Source: Inia geoffrensis
Lineage: Eukaryota > Chordata > Mammalia > Artiodactyla > Iniidae
Direction: 5' to 3'
Assembly (NCBI GenBank): GCA_036417435.1
Contig: CM070915.1
Coordinates: 81,221,799-81,285,798, forward strand
DNA length: 64,000 nucleotides
Shown here: positions 36,657 to 47,574 of the stretch, piece after piece
Layout of the letters: the number at the start of each line of letters is the position of its first letter
Numbering within the stretch: position 1 is the stretch's first letter
Position numbers and translations under genes: made by a program
Notes under the pieces: model-generated
The model's database searches: none
What the model was told of the DNA's origin: nothing
The model's input: the letters and a program-made list of their open reading frames with translations, nothing else

Positions 36657-37832
36657 AATTGGGAGGGATTAGGGTACAGTTTAGGGTACGACAACGCTTA
36701 AGGTTTAGCGTACGTGGGTGGGCACGAGTTAGTGTTGGTGTCCTGGTTAAGATTAGGGCACGGGTGAGGGTAAGGCTTCGGGTGAGGGTTAGGGTTAGGA
36801 TTCGGGTTAAGGTTAGGGTTAAGGAATGCAGAGGGATTAGGGTACAGCTTAGGGTACGACAGTGCTTAAGGGTTAGCGTTCGTGTGAGGGCAAGGGTTAG
36901 TGTTAGTGTCCTGGTTAAGATTAGGGCACGGGTGAGGGTAAGGCTTCAGGTGAGGGTCAGGGTTAGGATTCGGGTTAGGGTTAGGGTTAGGGAATGGGGA
37001 GGGATTAGGGTACAGTTTAGTGTTCAACAACGATTAAGGGTTAGCGTACGTGTGAGGGAACAAGTTAGTGTTGGTGTCCTGGTTAAGATTATGGCACGGG
37101 TGAGGGTAAGGTTTCGGGTGAGGGTCAGGGATAGAATTCGGGTTAGGGTTAGGGTTAGGGAATGGGGAGATATTAGGGCACAGTTTAGGGTACTACAACG
37201 CTTAAGGTTTAGCGTACGTGTGAGGTCACTAGTTAGCGTTAGTGTACTGCTTACGATTAGGGCACGGGTGAGGGTAAGGCCTCGGAAGAGGGTCACGTTG
37301 AGGGTTAGGGTTAGGGTTAGGGTTAGGGAATGGGGATTGATTAGGGTACAGGTTAGGGTACGGCAATGGCTTAGGGTTGGCGTACGTTAGAGGGCATGGG
37401 TTAGTGTTGATGTACTGGTTAAAATTAGGACACGGGTGAGGGTAAAGTTTCGGGTGAGTGTCATGGTTAGGTTTCAGGTTAGTGTTAGGGTTAGGGAATG
37501 GAGAGGGATTAGGGTACAGGTTAGGGTACCGCTGCGGTTTAGTGTTAGCGTACGTGTGAGGGCACGAGTTAGTCTTGGTGTCCTGGTTAAGATTAGGTCA
37601 CGGGTGAGGGTAAGGCTTCGGGTGAGGGTCAGGTTTAGGATTCGGGTTAGGGTTAGGGTTAGGGAATGGAGAGGGATTAGGGTACAGGTTAGGGTACGAC
37701 AATGCTTAAGGATTAGCGTAAGTGTGAGGGCACGAGTTAGTGTTGGTGTACTGGTTAAGACAACGGCACCGATGAGGGTAAGGCCTCGGAAAAGGGTCAC
37801 GTTCAGGGTTTCGCTTAGGGTTAGGGTTAGGG
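36657..37832 (+). repeat. octamer remainder (B C D E F G H)
   Basis: Seven monomers that follow the H/A chimera. B starts aattgggaggg, shared with the B unit at 43209. D has tgttcaacaacg. EcoRI site at 37134. Confidence 0.88.
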
Positions 37833-38000
37833 AATGGGGAGGGATCAGGGTACAGGATAGGGTACGACAATGCTTAAGGGTTAGCGTACGTTTGAGGGCA
37901 TGAGTTAGTGTTTGTGTACTGCTTAAGATTAGGGCATTGGTTAGGGTAGGGCATCGGAAGTGGGTTAGGTTTAGGGATGGGGTTAGGGTTAGGGTTAAGG
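37833..38000 (+). repeat. reference monomer, type A
   Basis: Type A is recognised by caggatagggta early in the unit, then cgtttgagggcatgag, gtgtttgtgtactgg and gggcattggttaggg. Its right third, catcggaagtgggtcagg followed by tttagggatgggg, is unique to A. The unit ends ttaagg before the next monomer. The left half resembles type H (acgacaatgcttaagg), which suggests a shared origin. Confidence 0.93.
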
Positions 38001-38168
38001 AATGGGGAGGGATTAGGGTACAATTTAGGGTACGACAACGCTTAAGGTTTAGCGTACGTGTGAGGGCACGATTTAGTGTTGGTGTCCTGGTTAAGGTTAG
38101 GGCACGGGTGAGGGTAAGGCTTCGGGTGAGGGTCAGTGTTAGGATTCGGGTTAGGGTTAGGGTTAAGG
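38001..38168 (+). repeat. reference monomer, type B
   Basis: Type B carries acaatttagggtac, then cgcttaaggtttagcg and gttggtgtcctgg. Its right end carries attcgggtt in the right domain and attcgtgtt in the left domain, a subfamily marker. The left half is close to type E and the right half to types C and G. Confidence 0.92.
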
Positions 38169-38336
38169 AATGCAGAGGGATTAGGGTAAAGCTTAGGGTA
38201 CGACAGTGCTTAAGGGTTAGCGTTCGTGTGAGGGCAAGGTTTAGTGTTAGTGTCCTGGTTAAGATTAGGGCACGGGTGAGGGTAAGGCTTCAGGTGAGGG
38301 TCAGGGTTAGGATTCGGGTTAGGGTTAGGGTTAGGG
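38169..38336 (+). repeat. reference monomer, type C
   Basis: Type C starts aatgcagaggg instead of aatggggaggg. It continues with cagcttaggg, cgacagtgcttaagg and gttcgtgtgagggcaagg. Its right third usually reads ggcttcaggtgaggg; R blocks of the left domain have ggcttcaggagaggg and Q blocks ggcttccggtgaggg. This copy has a private change, gggtaaagctt. Confidence 0.93.
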
Positions 38337-38504
38337 AATGGGGAGGGATTAGGGTACAGTTTAGTGTTCGACAACGATTAAGGGTTAGCGTACGTGTGAG
38401 GGAACAAGTTAGTGTTGGTGTCCTGGTTAAGATTAGGGCACGGGTGAGGGTAAGGTTTCGGGTGAGGGTCAGGGATAGAATTCGGGCTAGAGTTAGGGTT
38501 AGGG
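38337..38504 (+). repeat. reference monomer, type D
   Basis: Type D carries cagttta, cgacaacgattaagg, a caagttagtg variant and, near its right end, gggatagaattc. The GAATTC there is the only EcoRI site normally present in the octamer. This copy has tagtgttcgacaac, a variant shared with D copies at 34810, 36993 (as tgttcaacaac) and 43545. Confidence 0.93.
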
Positions 38505-38672
38505 AATGGGGAGATATTAGGGCACAGTTTAGGGTACTACAACGCTTAAGGTTTAGCGTACGTGTGCGGTCACTAGTTAGCGTTAGTGTACTGCTTACGA
38601 TTAGGGCACGGGTGAGGGTAAGGCCTCGGAAGAGGGTCACGTTGAGGGTTAGGGTTAGGGTTAGGGTTAGGG
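38505..38672 (+). repeat. reference monomer, type E (four perfect TTAGGG)
   Basis: Type E starts aatggggagatattaggg, then ggcacagttta, gaggtcactagttag and gtactgcttacg. This copy reads gcggtcactag. Its right third is cctcggaagagggtcacg. It ends with four perfect TTAGGG rather than three, giving five consecutive GGG tracts with TTA loops. That is the longest regular telomeric run in the octamer, and a predicted G-quadruplex and telomere-protein (TRF-type) site. Confidence 0.93.
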
Positions 38673-38840
38673 AATGGGGATTGATTAGGGTACAGGTTAG
38701 GGTACGGCAATGGCTTAGGGTTGGCGTACGTTAGAGGGCATGGGTTAGTGTTGATGTACTGGTTAAAATTAGGACACGGGTGAGGGTAAAGTTTCGGGTG
38801 AGTGTCATGGTTAGGTTTCAGGTTAGGGTTAGGGTTAGGG
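38673..38840 (+). repeat. reference monomer, type F
   Basis: Type F starts aatggggattgattaggg, then cggcaatggcttaggg, cgtacgttagagggcatgg, gttgatgtactgg and gttaaaattaggacac. The right part is gagtgtcatggttagg followed by tttcagg. Right-domain copies read gcttagggttggcg; left-domain copies read gcttagggttagcg, or gcttagttttagcg in Q blocks. Confidence 0.93.
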
Positions 38841-39008
38841 AATGGAGAGGGATTAGGGTACAGGTTAGGGTACCGCTGCGGTTTAGTGTTAGCGTACGTG
38901 TGAGGGTACGAGTTAGTCTTGGTGTCCTGGTTAAGATTAGGTCACGGGTGAGGGTAAGGCTTCGGGTGAGGGTCAGGTTTAGGATTCGGGTTAGGGTTAG
39001 GGTTAGGG
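38841..39008 (+). repeat. reference monomer, type G
   Basis: Type G starts aatggagaggg and is identified by taccgctgcggtttag and gttagtcttggtgtcc. Its right half is of the common ggcttcgggtgaggg kind shared with B. With type E it is the type carrying GGTACC. Confidence 0.93.
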
Positions 39009-39176
39009 AATGGAGAGGGATTAGGGTACAGGTTAGGGTACGACAATGCTTAAGGATTAGCGTAAGTGTGAGGGCACGAGTTAGTGTTGGTGTACTGGTT
39101 AAGACAACGGCACCGATGAGGGTAAGGCCTCAGAAAAGGGTCACGTTCAGGGTTTCCCTTAGGGTTAGGGTTAGGG
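39009..39176 (+). repeat. reference monomer, type H
   Basis: Type H starts aatggagaggg, then cgacaatgcttaagg, gcgtaagtgtgaggg and aagacaacggcaccgatg. Left-domain copies read aagacaaggg or aagacaaggacacc here. The right part is a cctcggaaaagggtcacg core followed by gggtttcgctt (here gggtttccctt). It is related to the right part of E. Confidence 0.93.
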
Positions 39177-40520
39177 AATGGGGAGGGATTAGGGTACAGG
39201 ATAGGGTACAACAATGCTGAAGGGTTAGCGTACGTTTGAGGGCATGAGTTAGTGTTTGTGTACTGGTTAAGATTAGGGCATTGGTTAGGGTAGGGCATCG
39301 GAAGTGGGTCAGGTTTAGGGATGGGGTTAGGGTTAGGGTTAAGGAATGGGGAGGGATTAGGGTACAATTTAGGGTACGACAACGCTTAAGGTTTAGCGTA
39401 CGTGTGAGGGCACGAGTTAGTGTTGGTGTCCTGGTTAAGATTAGGGCACGGGTGAGGGTAAGGCTTCAGGTGAGGGTCAGGGTTAGGATTCGGGTTAGGG
39501 TTAGGGTTAAGGAATGCAGAGGGATTATGGTACAGCTTAGGGTACGACAGTGCTTAAGGGTTAGCGTTCGTGTGAGGGCAAGGGTTAGTGTTAGTGTCCT
39601 GGTTAAGATTAGGGCACGGGTGTGGGTAAGGCTTCAGGTGAGGGTCAGGGTTAGGATTCGGGTTAGGGTTAGGGTTAGGGAATGGGGAGGGATTAGGGTA
39701 CAGTTTAGGGTACGACAACGATTAAGGGTTAGCGTACGTGTGAGGGCACAAGTTAGTGTTGGTGTCCTGGTTAAGATTAGGGCACAGGTGAGGGTAAGGT
39801 TTCGGGTGAGGGTCAGGGATAGAATTCGGGTTAGGGTTAGGGTTAGGGAATGGGGAGATATTAGGGCACAGTTTAGGGTAGCACAACGCTTAAGGTTTAG
39901 CGTACGTGTGAGGTCACTAGTTAGTGTTAGTGTACTGCTTACGATTAGGGCACGGGAGAGGGTAAGGCCTCGGAAGAGGGTCACGTTAAGGGTTAGGGTT
40001 AGGGTTAGGGTTAGGGAATGGGGATTGATTAGGGTACAGGTTAGGGTACGGCAATGGCTTAGGGTTGGCGTACGTTAGAGGGCATGGGTTAGTGTTGATG
40101 TACTTGTTAAAATTAGGACACGGGTGAGGGTAAAGTTTCGGGTGAGTGTCATGGTTAGGTTTCAGGTTAGGGATAGGGTTAGGGAATGGAGAGGGATTAG
40201 GGTACAGGTTAGGGTACCGCTGCGGTTCTGTGTTAGCGTACGTTTGAGGGCACGAGTTAGTCTTGGTGTCCTGGTTAAGATTAGGGCACGGGTGAGGGTA
40301 AGGCTTCGGGTGAGGGTCAGGGTTAGGATTCGGGTTAGGGTTAGGGTTAGGGAATGGAGAGGGATTAGGGTACAGGTTAGGGTACGACAATGCTTAAGGG
40401 TTAGCGTAAGTGTGAGGGCACGAGTTAGTGTTGGTGTACTGGTTAAGAAAACGGCACCGATGAGGGTAAGGCCTCGGAAAAGGGTCACGTTCAGGGTTTC
40501 GCTTAGGGTTAGGGTTAGGG
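39177..40520 (+). repeat. intact octamer HOR (A to H), 1344 bp
   Basis: Complete octamer directly after the previous one. E has gtagcacaacg, shared with 52936. H has aagaaaacggc, shared with 45392. EcoRI site at 39822. Confidence 0.93.
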
Positions 40521-41024
40521 AATGGGGAGGGATTAGTGTACAGGATAGGGTACGACAATGCTTAATGGTTAGCGTACGTTTGAGGGCATGAGTTAGTGTT
40601 TGTGTACTGGTTAAGATTAGGGCATTGGTTAGGGTAGGGCATTGGAAGTGGGTCAGGTTTAGGGATGGGGTTAGGGTTAGGGTTAAGGAATGGGGAGGGA
40701 TTAGGGTACAATTTAGGGTACGACAACGCTTAAGGTTTAGCGTACGTGTGAGGGCACGATTTAGTGTTGGTGTCCTGGTTAAGATTATGGCACGGTTGAG
40801 GGTAAGGCTTAGTGTGAGGGTCAGGGTTAGGATTCGAGTTAGGGTTAGGGTTAGGGAATGGAGAGGGATTAGGGTACAGGTTAGGGTACGACAATACTTA
40901 AGGGTTAGCGTAAGTGTGAGGGCACAAGTTAGTGTTGGTGTACTGGTTAAGACAACGGCACCGATGAGGGTAAGGCCTCGGAAAAGGGTCACGTTCAGGG
41001 TTTCGCTTAGGGTTAGGGTTAGGG
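40521..41024 (+). repeat. trimer (A B H)
   Basis: Only three monomers: B at 40689 (ggcttagtgtgaggg) is followed directly by H at 40857, so C to G are missing (840 bp). Confidence 0.88.
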
Positions 41025-42032
41025 AATGGGGAGGGATTAGGGTGCAGGATAGGGTACGACAATGCTTAAGGGTTAGCGTACGTTTGAGGGCATGAGTTAG
41101 TGTTTGTGTACTGGTTAAGAATAGGGCATTGGTTAGGGTAGGGCATCGGAGGTGGGTCAGGTTTAGGGATGGGGTTAGGGTTAGGGTTAAGGAATGGGGA
41201 GGGATTGGGGTACAATTTAGGGTACGACAACGCTTAAGGTTTAGCGTACGTGTGAGGGCACGAGTTAGTGTTGGTGTCCTGGTTAAGATTAGGGCACGGG
41301 TGAGGGTAAGGCTTCGGGTGAGGGTCAGGGTTAGGATTCGGGTTAGGGTTAGGGTTAAGGAATGGGGAGATATTAGGGCACAGTTTAGGGTACCACAACG
41401 CTTAAGGTTTAGCGTACGTGTGAGGTCACTAGTTAGTGTTAGTGTACTGCTTACGATTAGGGCACGGGTGAGGGTAAGGCCTCGGAAGAGGGTCAAGTTA
41501 AGGGTTAGGGTTAGGGTTAGGGTTAGGGAATGGGGATTGATTAGGGTACAGGTTAGGGTACGGCAATGGCTTAGGGTTGGCGTACGTTAGAGGGCATGGG
41601 TTAGTGTTGATGTACTGGTTAAAATTAGGACACGAGTGAGGGTAAAGTTTCGGGTGAGTGTCATGGTTAGGTTTCAGGTTAGGGTTAGGGTTAGGGAATG
41701 GAGAGGGATTAGGGTACAGGTTAGGGTACCGCTGCGGTTTAGTGTTAGCGTACGTTTGAGGGCACGAGTTAGTTTTGGTGTCCTGGTTAAGATTAGGGCA
41801 CGGGTGAGGGTAAGTCTTCGGGTGAGGGTCAGAGTTAGGATTCGGGTTAGGGTTAGGGTTAGGGAATGGAGAGGGATTAGGGTACAGGTTAGGGTACGAC
41901 AATGCTTAAGGGTTAGCGTAAGTGTGAGGGCACGAGTTAGTGTTGGTGTACTGGTTAAGACAACGGCACCGATGAGGGTAAGGCCTCGGAAAAGGGTCAC
42001 GTTCAGGGTTTCGCTTAGGGTTAGGGTTAGGG
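41025..42032 (+). repeat. hexamer (A B E F G H)
   Basis: Six monomers; C and D are missing, as in P, but with right-domain variants and none of the P markers, so this is an independent loss. A carries catcggaggtgggtc. Confidence 0.88.
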
Positions 42033-43040
42033 AATGGGGAGGGATTTGGGTACAGGATAGGGTACAACAATGCTTAAGGGTTAGCGTACGTTTGAGGGCA
42101 TGAGTTAGTGTTTGTGTACTGGTTAAGATTAGGGCATTGGTTAGGGTAGGGCATCGGAAGTGGGTCAGGTTTAGGGATGGGGTTAGGGTTAGGGTTAAGG
42201 AATGGGGAGGGATTAGGGTACAATTTAGGGTACGACAACGCTTAAGGTTTAGCGTACGTGTGAGGGCACGAGTTAGTGTTGGTGTCCTGGTTAAGATTAG
42301 GGCACGGGTGAGAGTAAGGCTTCGGGTGAGGGTCAGGGTTAGGATTCGGGTTAGGGTTAGGGTTAAGGAATGCAGAGGGATTAGGGTACAGTTTAGGTTA
42401 CGACAACGATTAAAGGTTAGCGTACGTGTGAGGGCACAAGTTAGTGTTGGTGTCCTGGTTAAGATTAGGGCACGGGTGAGGGTAAGGTTTCGGGTGAGGG
42501 TCAGGGATAGAATTCGGGTTAGGGTTAGGGTTAGGGAATGGGGAGATATTAGGGCACAGTTTAGGGTACCACAACGCTTAAGGTTTAGCGTACGTGTGAG
42601 GTCACTAGTTAGTGTTAGTGTACTGCTTACGATTAGGGCACGGGTGAGGGTAAGGCCTCGGAAGAGGGTCACGTTAAGGGTTAGGGTTAGGGTTAGGGTT
42701 AGGGAATGGGGATTGATTAGGGTACAGGTTTGGGTACGGCAATGGCTTAGGGTTGGCATACATTAGAGGGCATAGGTTAGTGTTGATGTACTGGTTAAAA
42801 TTAGGACACGGGTGAGGGTAAAGTTTCGGGTGAGTGTCATGGTTAGGTTTCAGGTTAGGGTTAGGGTTAGGGAATGGAGAGGGATTAGGGTACAGGTTAG
42901 GGTACGACAATGCTTAAGGGTTAGCGTAAGTGTGAGTGCACGAGTTAGTGTTGGTGTACGGGTTAAGACAACGGCACCGATGAGGGTAAGGCCTCGGAAA
43001 AGCGTCACGTTCAGGGTTTCGCTTAGGGTTAGGGTTAGGG
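42033..43040 (+). repeat. hexamer (A B C/D E F H)
   Basis: Six monomers. The unit at 42369 starts as C (aatgcagaggg) and continues as D (cgacaacgattaaagg) with EcoRI at 42510. G is missing between F (42705) and H (42873). Confidence 0.88.
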
Positions 43041-44384
43041 AATGGGGAGGGATTAGGGTACAGGAAAGGGTACGACAATGCTTAAGGGTTAGCGTACGTT
43101 TGAGGGCATGAGTTAGTGTTTGTGTACTGGTTAAGATTAGGGCATTGGTTAGGGTAGGGCATTGGAAGTGGGTCAGGTTTAGGGATGGGGTTAGGGTTAG
43201 GGTTAAGGAATTGGGAGGGATTAGGGTAAAATTTAGGGTACGACAACGCTTAAGGTTTAGGGTACGTGTGTGGGCACGAGTTAGTGTTGGTGTCCTGGTT
43301 AAGATTAGGGAACGGGTGAGGGTAAGGCTTCGGGTGAGGGTCAGGGTTAGGATTCGGGTTAAGGTTAGGTTTAAGGAATGCAGAGGGATTAGGGTACAGC
43401 TTAGGGTTCGACAGTGTTTAAGGGTTAGCGTTCGTGTGAGGGCAAGGGTTAGTGTTAGTGTCCTGGTTAAGATTAGGGCACGGGTGAGGGTAAGGCTTCA
43501 GGTGAGGGTCAGGGTTAGGATTCGGGTTAAGGTTAGGGTTAGGGAATGGGGAGGAATTAGGGTACAGTTTAGTGTTCGACAACGATTAAGGGTTAGCGTA
43601 CGTGTGAGGGAACAAGTTAGTGTTGGTGTCCTGGTTAAGATTAGGGCACGGGTGAGGGTAAGGTTTCGGGTGAGGGTCAGGGATAGAATTCGGGTTAGGG
43701 TTAGGGTTAGGGAATGGGGAGATATTAGGGCACAGTTTAGGGTACTACAACGCTTAAGGTTTAGCGTACGTGTGAGGTCACTAGTTAGTGTTAGTGTACT
43801 GCTTACGATTAGGGCACGGCCGAGGGTAAGGCCTCGGAAGAGGGTCACGTTAAGGGTTAGGGTTAGGGTTAGGGTTAGGGAATGGGGATTGATTAGGGTA
43901 CAGGTTAGGGTACGGCAATGGCTTAGGGTTGGCGTACGTTAGAGGGCATGGGTTAGTGTTGATGTACTGGTTAAAATTAGGACACGGGTGAGGGTAAAGT
44001 TTCGCGTGAGTGTCATGGTTAGGTTTCAGGTTAGGGTTAGGGTTAGGGAATTGAGAGGGATTAGGGTACAGGTTAGGGTGCCGCTGCGGTTTAGTGTTAG
44101 CGTACGTGTGAGGGCACGAGTTAGTCTTGGTGTCCTGGTTAAGATTAGGGCACGGGTGAGGGTAAGGCTTCGGGTGAGGGTCAGGGTTAGGATTCGGGTT
44201 AGGGTTAGGGTTAGGGAATGGAGAGGGATTAGGGTATAGGTTAGGGTACGACAATGCTTAAGGGTTAGCGTAAGTGTGAGGGCACGAGTTAGTGTTGGTG
44301 TACTGGTTAAGACAACGGCACCGATGAGGGTAAGGCCTCGGAAAAGGGTCACGTTCAGGGTTTCGCTTAGGGTTAGGGTTAGGG
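43041..44384 (+). repeat. intact octamer HOR (A to H), 1344 bp
   Basis: Complete octamer. G starts aattgagaggg, a rare variant shared with the G/B chimera at 52432. Confidence 0.92.
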
Positions 44385-45559
44385 AATGGGGAGGGATTAG
44401 GGTACAGGATAGGATACGACAATGCTTAAGGGTTAGCGTACGTTTGAGGGCATGAGTTAGTGTTTGTGTACTGGTTAAGATTAGGGCATTGGTTAGGGTA
44501 GGGCATCGGAAGTGGGTCAGGTTTAGGGATGGGGTTAGGGTTAGGGTTAAGGAATGGGGAGTGATTAGGGTACAATTTAGGGTACGATAACGCTTAAGGT
44601 TTAGCGTACGTGTGAGGGCACGAGTTAGTGTTGGTGTTCTGGTTAAGATTAGGGCACGGGTGAGGGTAAGGCTTCGGGTGAGGGTCAGGGTTTGGATTCG
44701 GGTAAGGCTTAGGGTTAAGGAATGCAGAGGGATTAGGTTACAGTTTAGGGTACGACAGTGCTTAAGGGTTAGCGTTCGTGTGAGGGCAAGGGTTAGTGTT
44801 AGTGTCCTGGTTAAGATTAGGGCACGGGTGAGGGTAAGGCTTCAGGTGAGGGTCAGGGTTAGGATTCGTGTTAGGGTTAGGGTTAGGGAATGGGGAGATA
44901 TTAGGGCACAGTTTAGGGTACCACAACGCTTAAGGTTTAGCGTACGTGTGAGGTCACTAGTTAGTGTTAGTGTACTGCTTACGATTAGGGCACGGGTGAG
45001 GGTAAGGCCTCGGAAGAGGGTCACGTTAAGGGTTAGGGTTAGGGTTAGGGTTAGGGAATGGGTTTGATTAGGGTACAGGTTAGGGTACGGCAATGGCTTA
45101 AGGTTAGCGTACGTTAGAGGGCATGGGTTAGTGTTGATTTACTGGTTAAAATTAGGACACGGGTGAGGGTAAAGTTTCGGGTGAGTGTCATGGTTAGGTT
45201 TCAGGTTAGGGTTAGGGTTAGGGAATGGAGAGGGATTAGGGTACAGTTTAGGGTACCGCTGCGGTTTAGTGTTAGCGTACGTTTGAGGGCACGAGTTAGT
45301 CTTGGTGTCCTGGTTAAGATTAGGGCACGGGTGAGGGTAAGGCTTCGGGTGAGGGTCAGGGTTAGGATTCGGGTTAGGGTTAGGGTTAGGGAATGGAGAG
45401 GGATTAGGGTACAGGTTAGGGTACGACAATGCTTAAGGGTTAGCGTAAGTGTGAAGGCACGAGTTAGTGTTGGTGTACTGGTTAAGAAAACGGCACCGAT
45501 GAGGGTAAGGCCTCGTTAAAGGGTCACTTTCAGGGTTTCGCTTAGGGTTAGGGTTAGGG
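44385..45559 (+). repeat. heptamer (A B C E F G H), 1175 bp
   Basis: D is missing. F at 45057 lacks 1 bp (aatgggtttgatt) and has gcttaaggttagcg and gttgatttactgg; all three changes recur in the next block. B has gtgttctgg and gggtaaggcttaggg, both shared with the unit at 52432. Confidence 0.88.
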
Positions 45560-46734
45560 AATGGGGAGGGATTAGGGTACAGGATAGGGTACGACAATGC
45601 TTAAGGGTTAGCGTACGTTTGAGGGCATGAGTTAGTGTTTGTGTACTGGTTAAGATTAGGGCATTGGTTAGGGTAGGGCATCGGAAGTGGGTCAGGTTTA
45701 GGGATGGGGTTAGGGTTAGGGGTAAGGAATGGGGAGGGATTAGGGTACAATTTAGGGTATGACAACGCTTAAGGTTTAGCGTACGTGTGAGGGCACGATT
45801 TAGTGTTGGTGTCCTGGTTAAGATTAGGGCACGGGTGAGGGTAAGGCTTCGGGTGAGGGTCAGGGTTAGGATTCGGGTTAGGGTCAGGGTTAGGGAATGG
45901 GGAGGGATTGGGGTACAGTTTAGGGTACGACAGTGCTTAAGGGTTAGCATTCCTGTGAGGGCAAGGTTTAGTGTTAGTGTCCTGGTTAAGATTAGGGCAC
46001 GGGTGAGGGTAAGGCTTCAGGTGAGGGTCAGGGTTAGGATTCGGGTTAGGGTTAGGGTTAGGGAATGGGGAGATATTAGGGCACAGTTTAGGGTACCACA
46101 ACGCTTAAGGTTTAGCGTACGTGTGAGGTCACTAGTTAGTGTTAGTGTACTGCTTACGATTAGGGCACGGGTGAGGGTAAGGCCTCGGAAGAGGGTCACG
46201 TTAAGGGTTAGGGTTAGGGTTAGGGTTAGGGAATGGGTTTGATTAGGGTACAGGTTAGGGTACGGCAATGGCTTAAGGTTAGCGTACGTTAGAGGGCATG
46301 GGTTAGTGTTGATTTACTGGTTAAAATTAGGACACGGGTGAGGGTAAAGTTTCGGGTGAGTGTCATGGTTAGGTTTCAGGTTAGGGATAGGGTTAGGGAA
46401 TGGAGAGGGATTAGGGTACAGGTTAGGGTACCGCTGCGGTTTAGTGTTAGCGTACGTTTGAGAGCACGAGTTAGTCTTGGTGTCCTGGTTAAGATTAGGG
46501 CACGGGTGAGGGTAAGGCTTCGGGTGAGGGTCAGGGTTAGGATTCGGGTTAGGGTTAGGGTTAGGGAATGGAGAGGGATTAGGGTACAGGTTAGGGTACG
46601 ACAATGCTTGAGGGTTAGCGTACGTTTGAGGGCATGAGTTAGTGTTTGTGTACTGGTTAAGAATAGGGCATTGTTTAGGGTAGGGCATCGGAGGTGGGTC
46701 AGGTTTAGGGATGGGGTTAGGGTTAGGGTTAAGG
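45560..46734 (+). repeat. heptamer with H/A chimera (A B C E F G H/A), 1175 bp
   Basis: E and F copy those of the preceding block, including the 1-bp deletion near 46237. The C unit at 45896 starts aatggggaggg. The unit at 46567 starts as H (cgacaatgcttgagg) and becomes A (catcggaggtgggtc). Confidence 0.86.
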
Positions 46735-47574
46735 AATGGGGAGGGATTAGGGTACAATTTAGGGTACGACAACGCTTAAGATTTAGCGTACGTGTGAGGG
46801 CACGAGTTAGTGTTGGTGTCCTGGTTAAGATTAGGGTACGGGTGAGGGTAAGGCTTCGGGTGAGGGTCAGGGTTAGGGTTCGGGTTAGGTTTAGGGTTAA
46901 GGAATGGGGAGATATTAGGGCACAGTTTAGGGTACCACAATGCTTAAGGTTTAGTGTACGTGTGAGGTCACTAGTTAGTGTTAGTGTACTGCTTACGATT
47001 AGGGCACGGGTGAGGGTAAGGCCTCGGAAGAGGGTCACGTTAAGGGTTAGGGTTAGGGTTAGTGTTAGGGAATGGGGATAGATTAGGGTACAGGTTAGGG
47101 TACGGCGATGGCTTAGGGTTGGCGTACGTTAGAGGGCATGGGTTAGTGTTGATGTACTGGTTAAAATTAGGACACGGGTGAGGGTAAAGTTTCGGGTGAG
47201 TTTCATGGTTATGTTTCAGGTTAGGGTTAGGGTTAGGGAATGGAGAGGGATTAGGGTACAGGTAAGGGTACCGCTGCGGTTTAGTGTTAGCGTACGTTTG
47301 AGGGCACGAGTTAATCTTGGTGTCCTGGTTAAGATTAGGGCACGGGTGAGGGTAAGTCTTCGGGTGAGGGTCAGAGTTAGGATTCGGGTTAGGGTTAGGG
47401 TTAGGGAATGGAGAGGGATTAGGGTACAGGTTAGGGTACGACAATGCTTAAGGGTTAGCGTAAGTGTGAGGGCACGAGTTAGTGTTGGTGTACTGGTTAA
47501 GACAACGGCACCGATGAGGGTAAGGCCTCGGAAAAGGGTCACGTTCAGGGTTTCGCTTAGGGTTAGGGTTAGGG
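46735..47574 (+). repeat. pentamer (B E F G H)
   Basis: Five monomers that continue the H/A chimera; C and D are missing. F carries several private changes (gatagattaggg, gagtttcatggttatg). Confidence 0.87.

Larger units (their letters stand above)
37833..39176 (+). repeat. intact octamer HOR (A to H), 1344 bp
   Basis: All eight types in order and all 168 bp; used here as the reference copy. EcoRI site at 38478. Confidence 0.93.

Noticed and set aside
40162..41496. Reverse-strand open frame of about 444 codons (Thr-Leu rich)
   Set aside because: It is a read-through of the satellite: period divisible by three, no start context, and the same frame recurs with different ends in every octamer.
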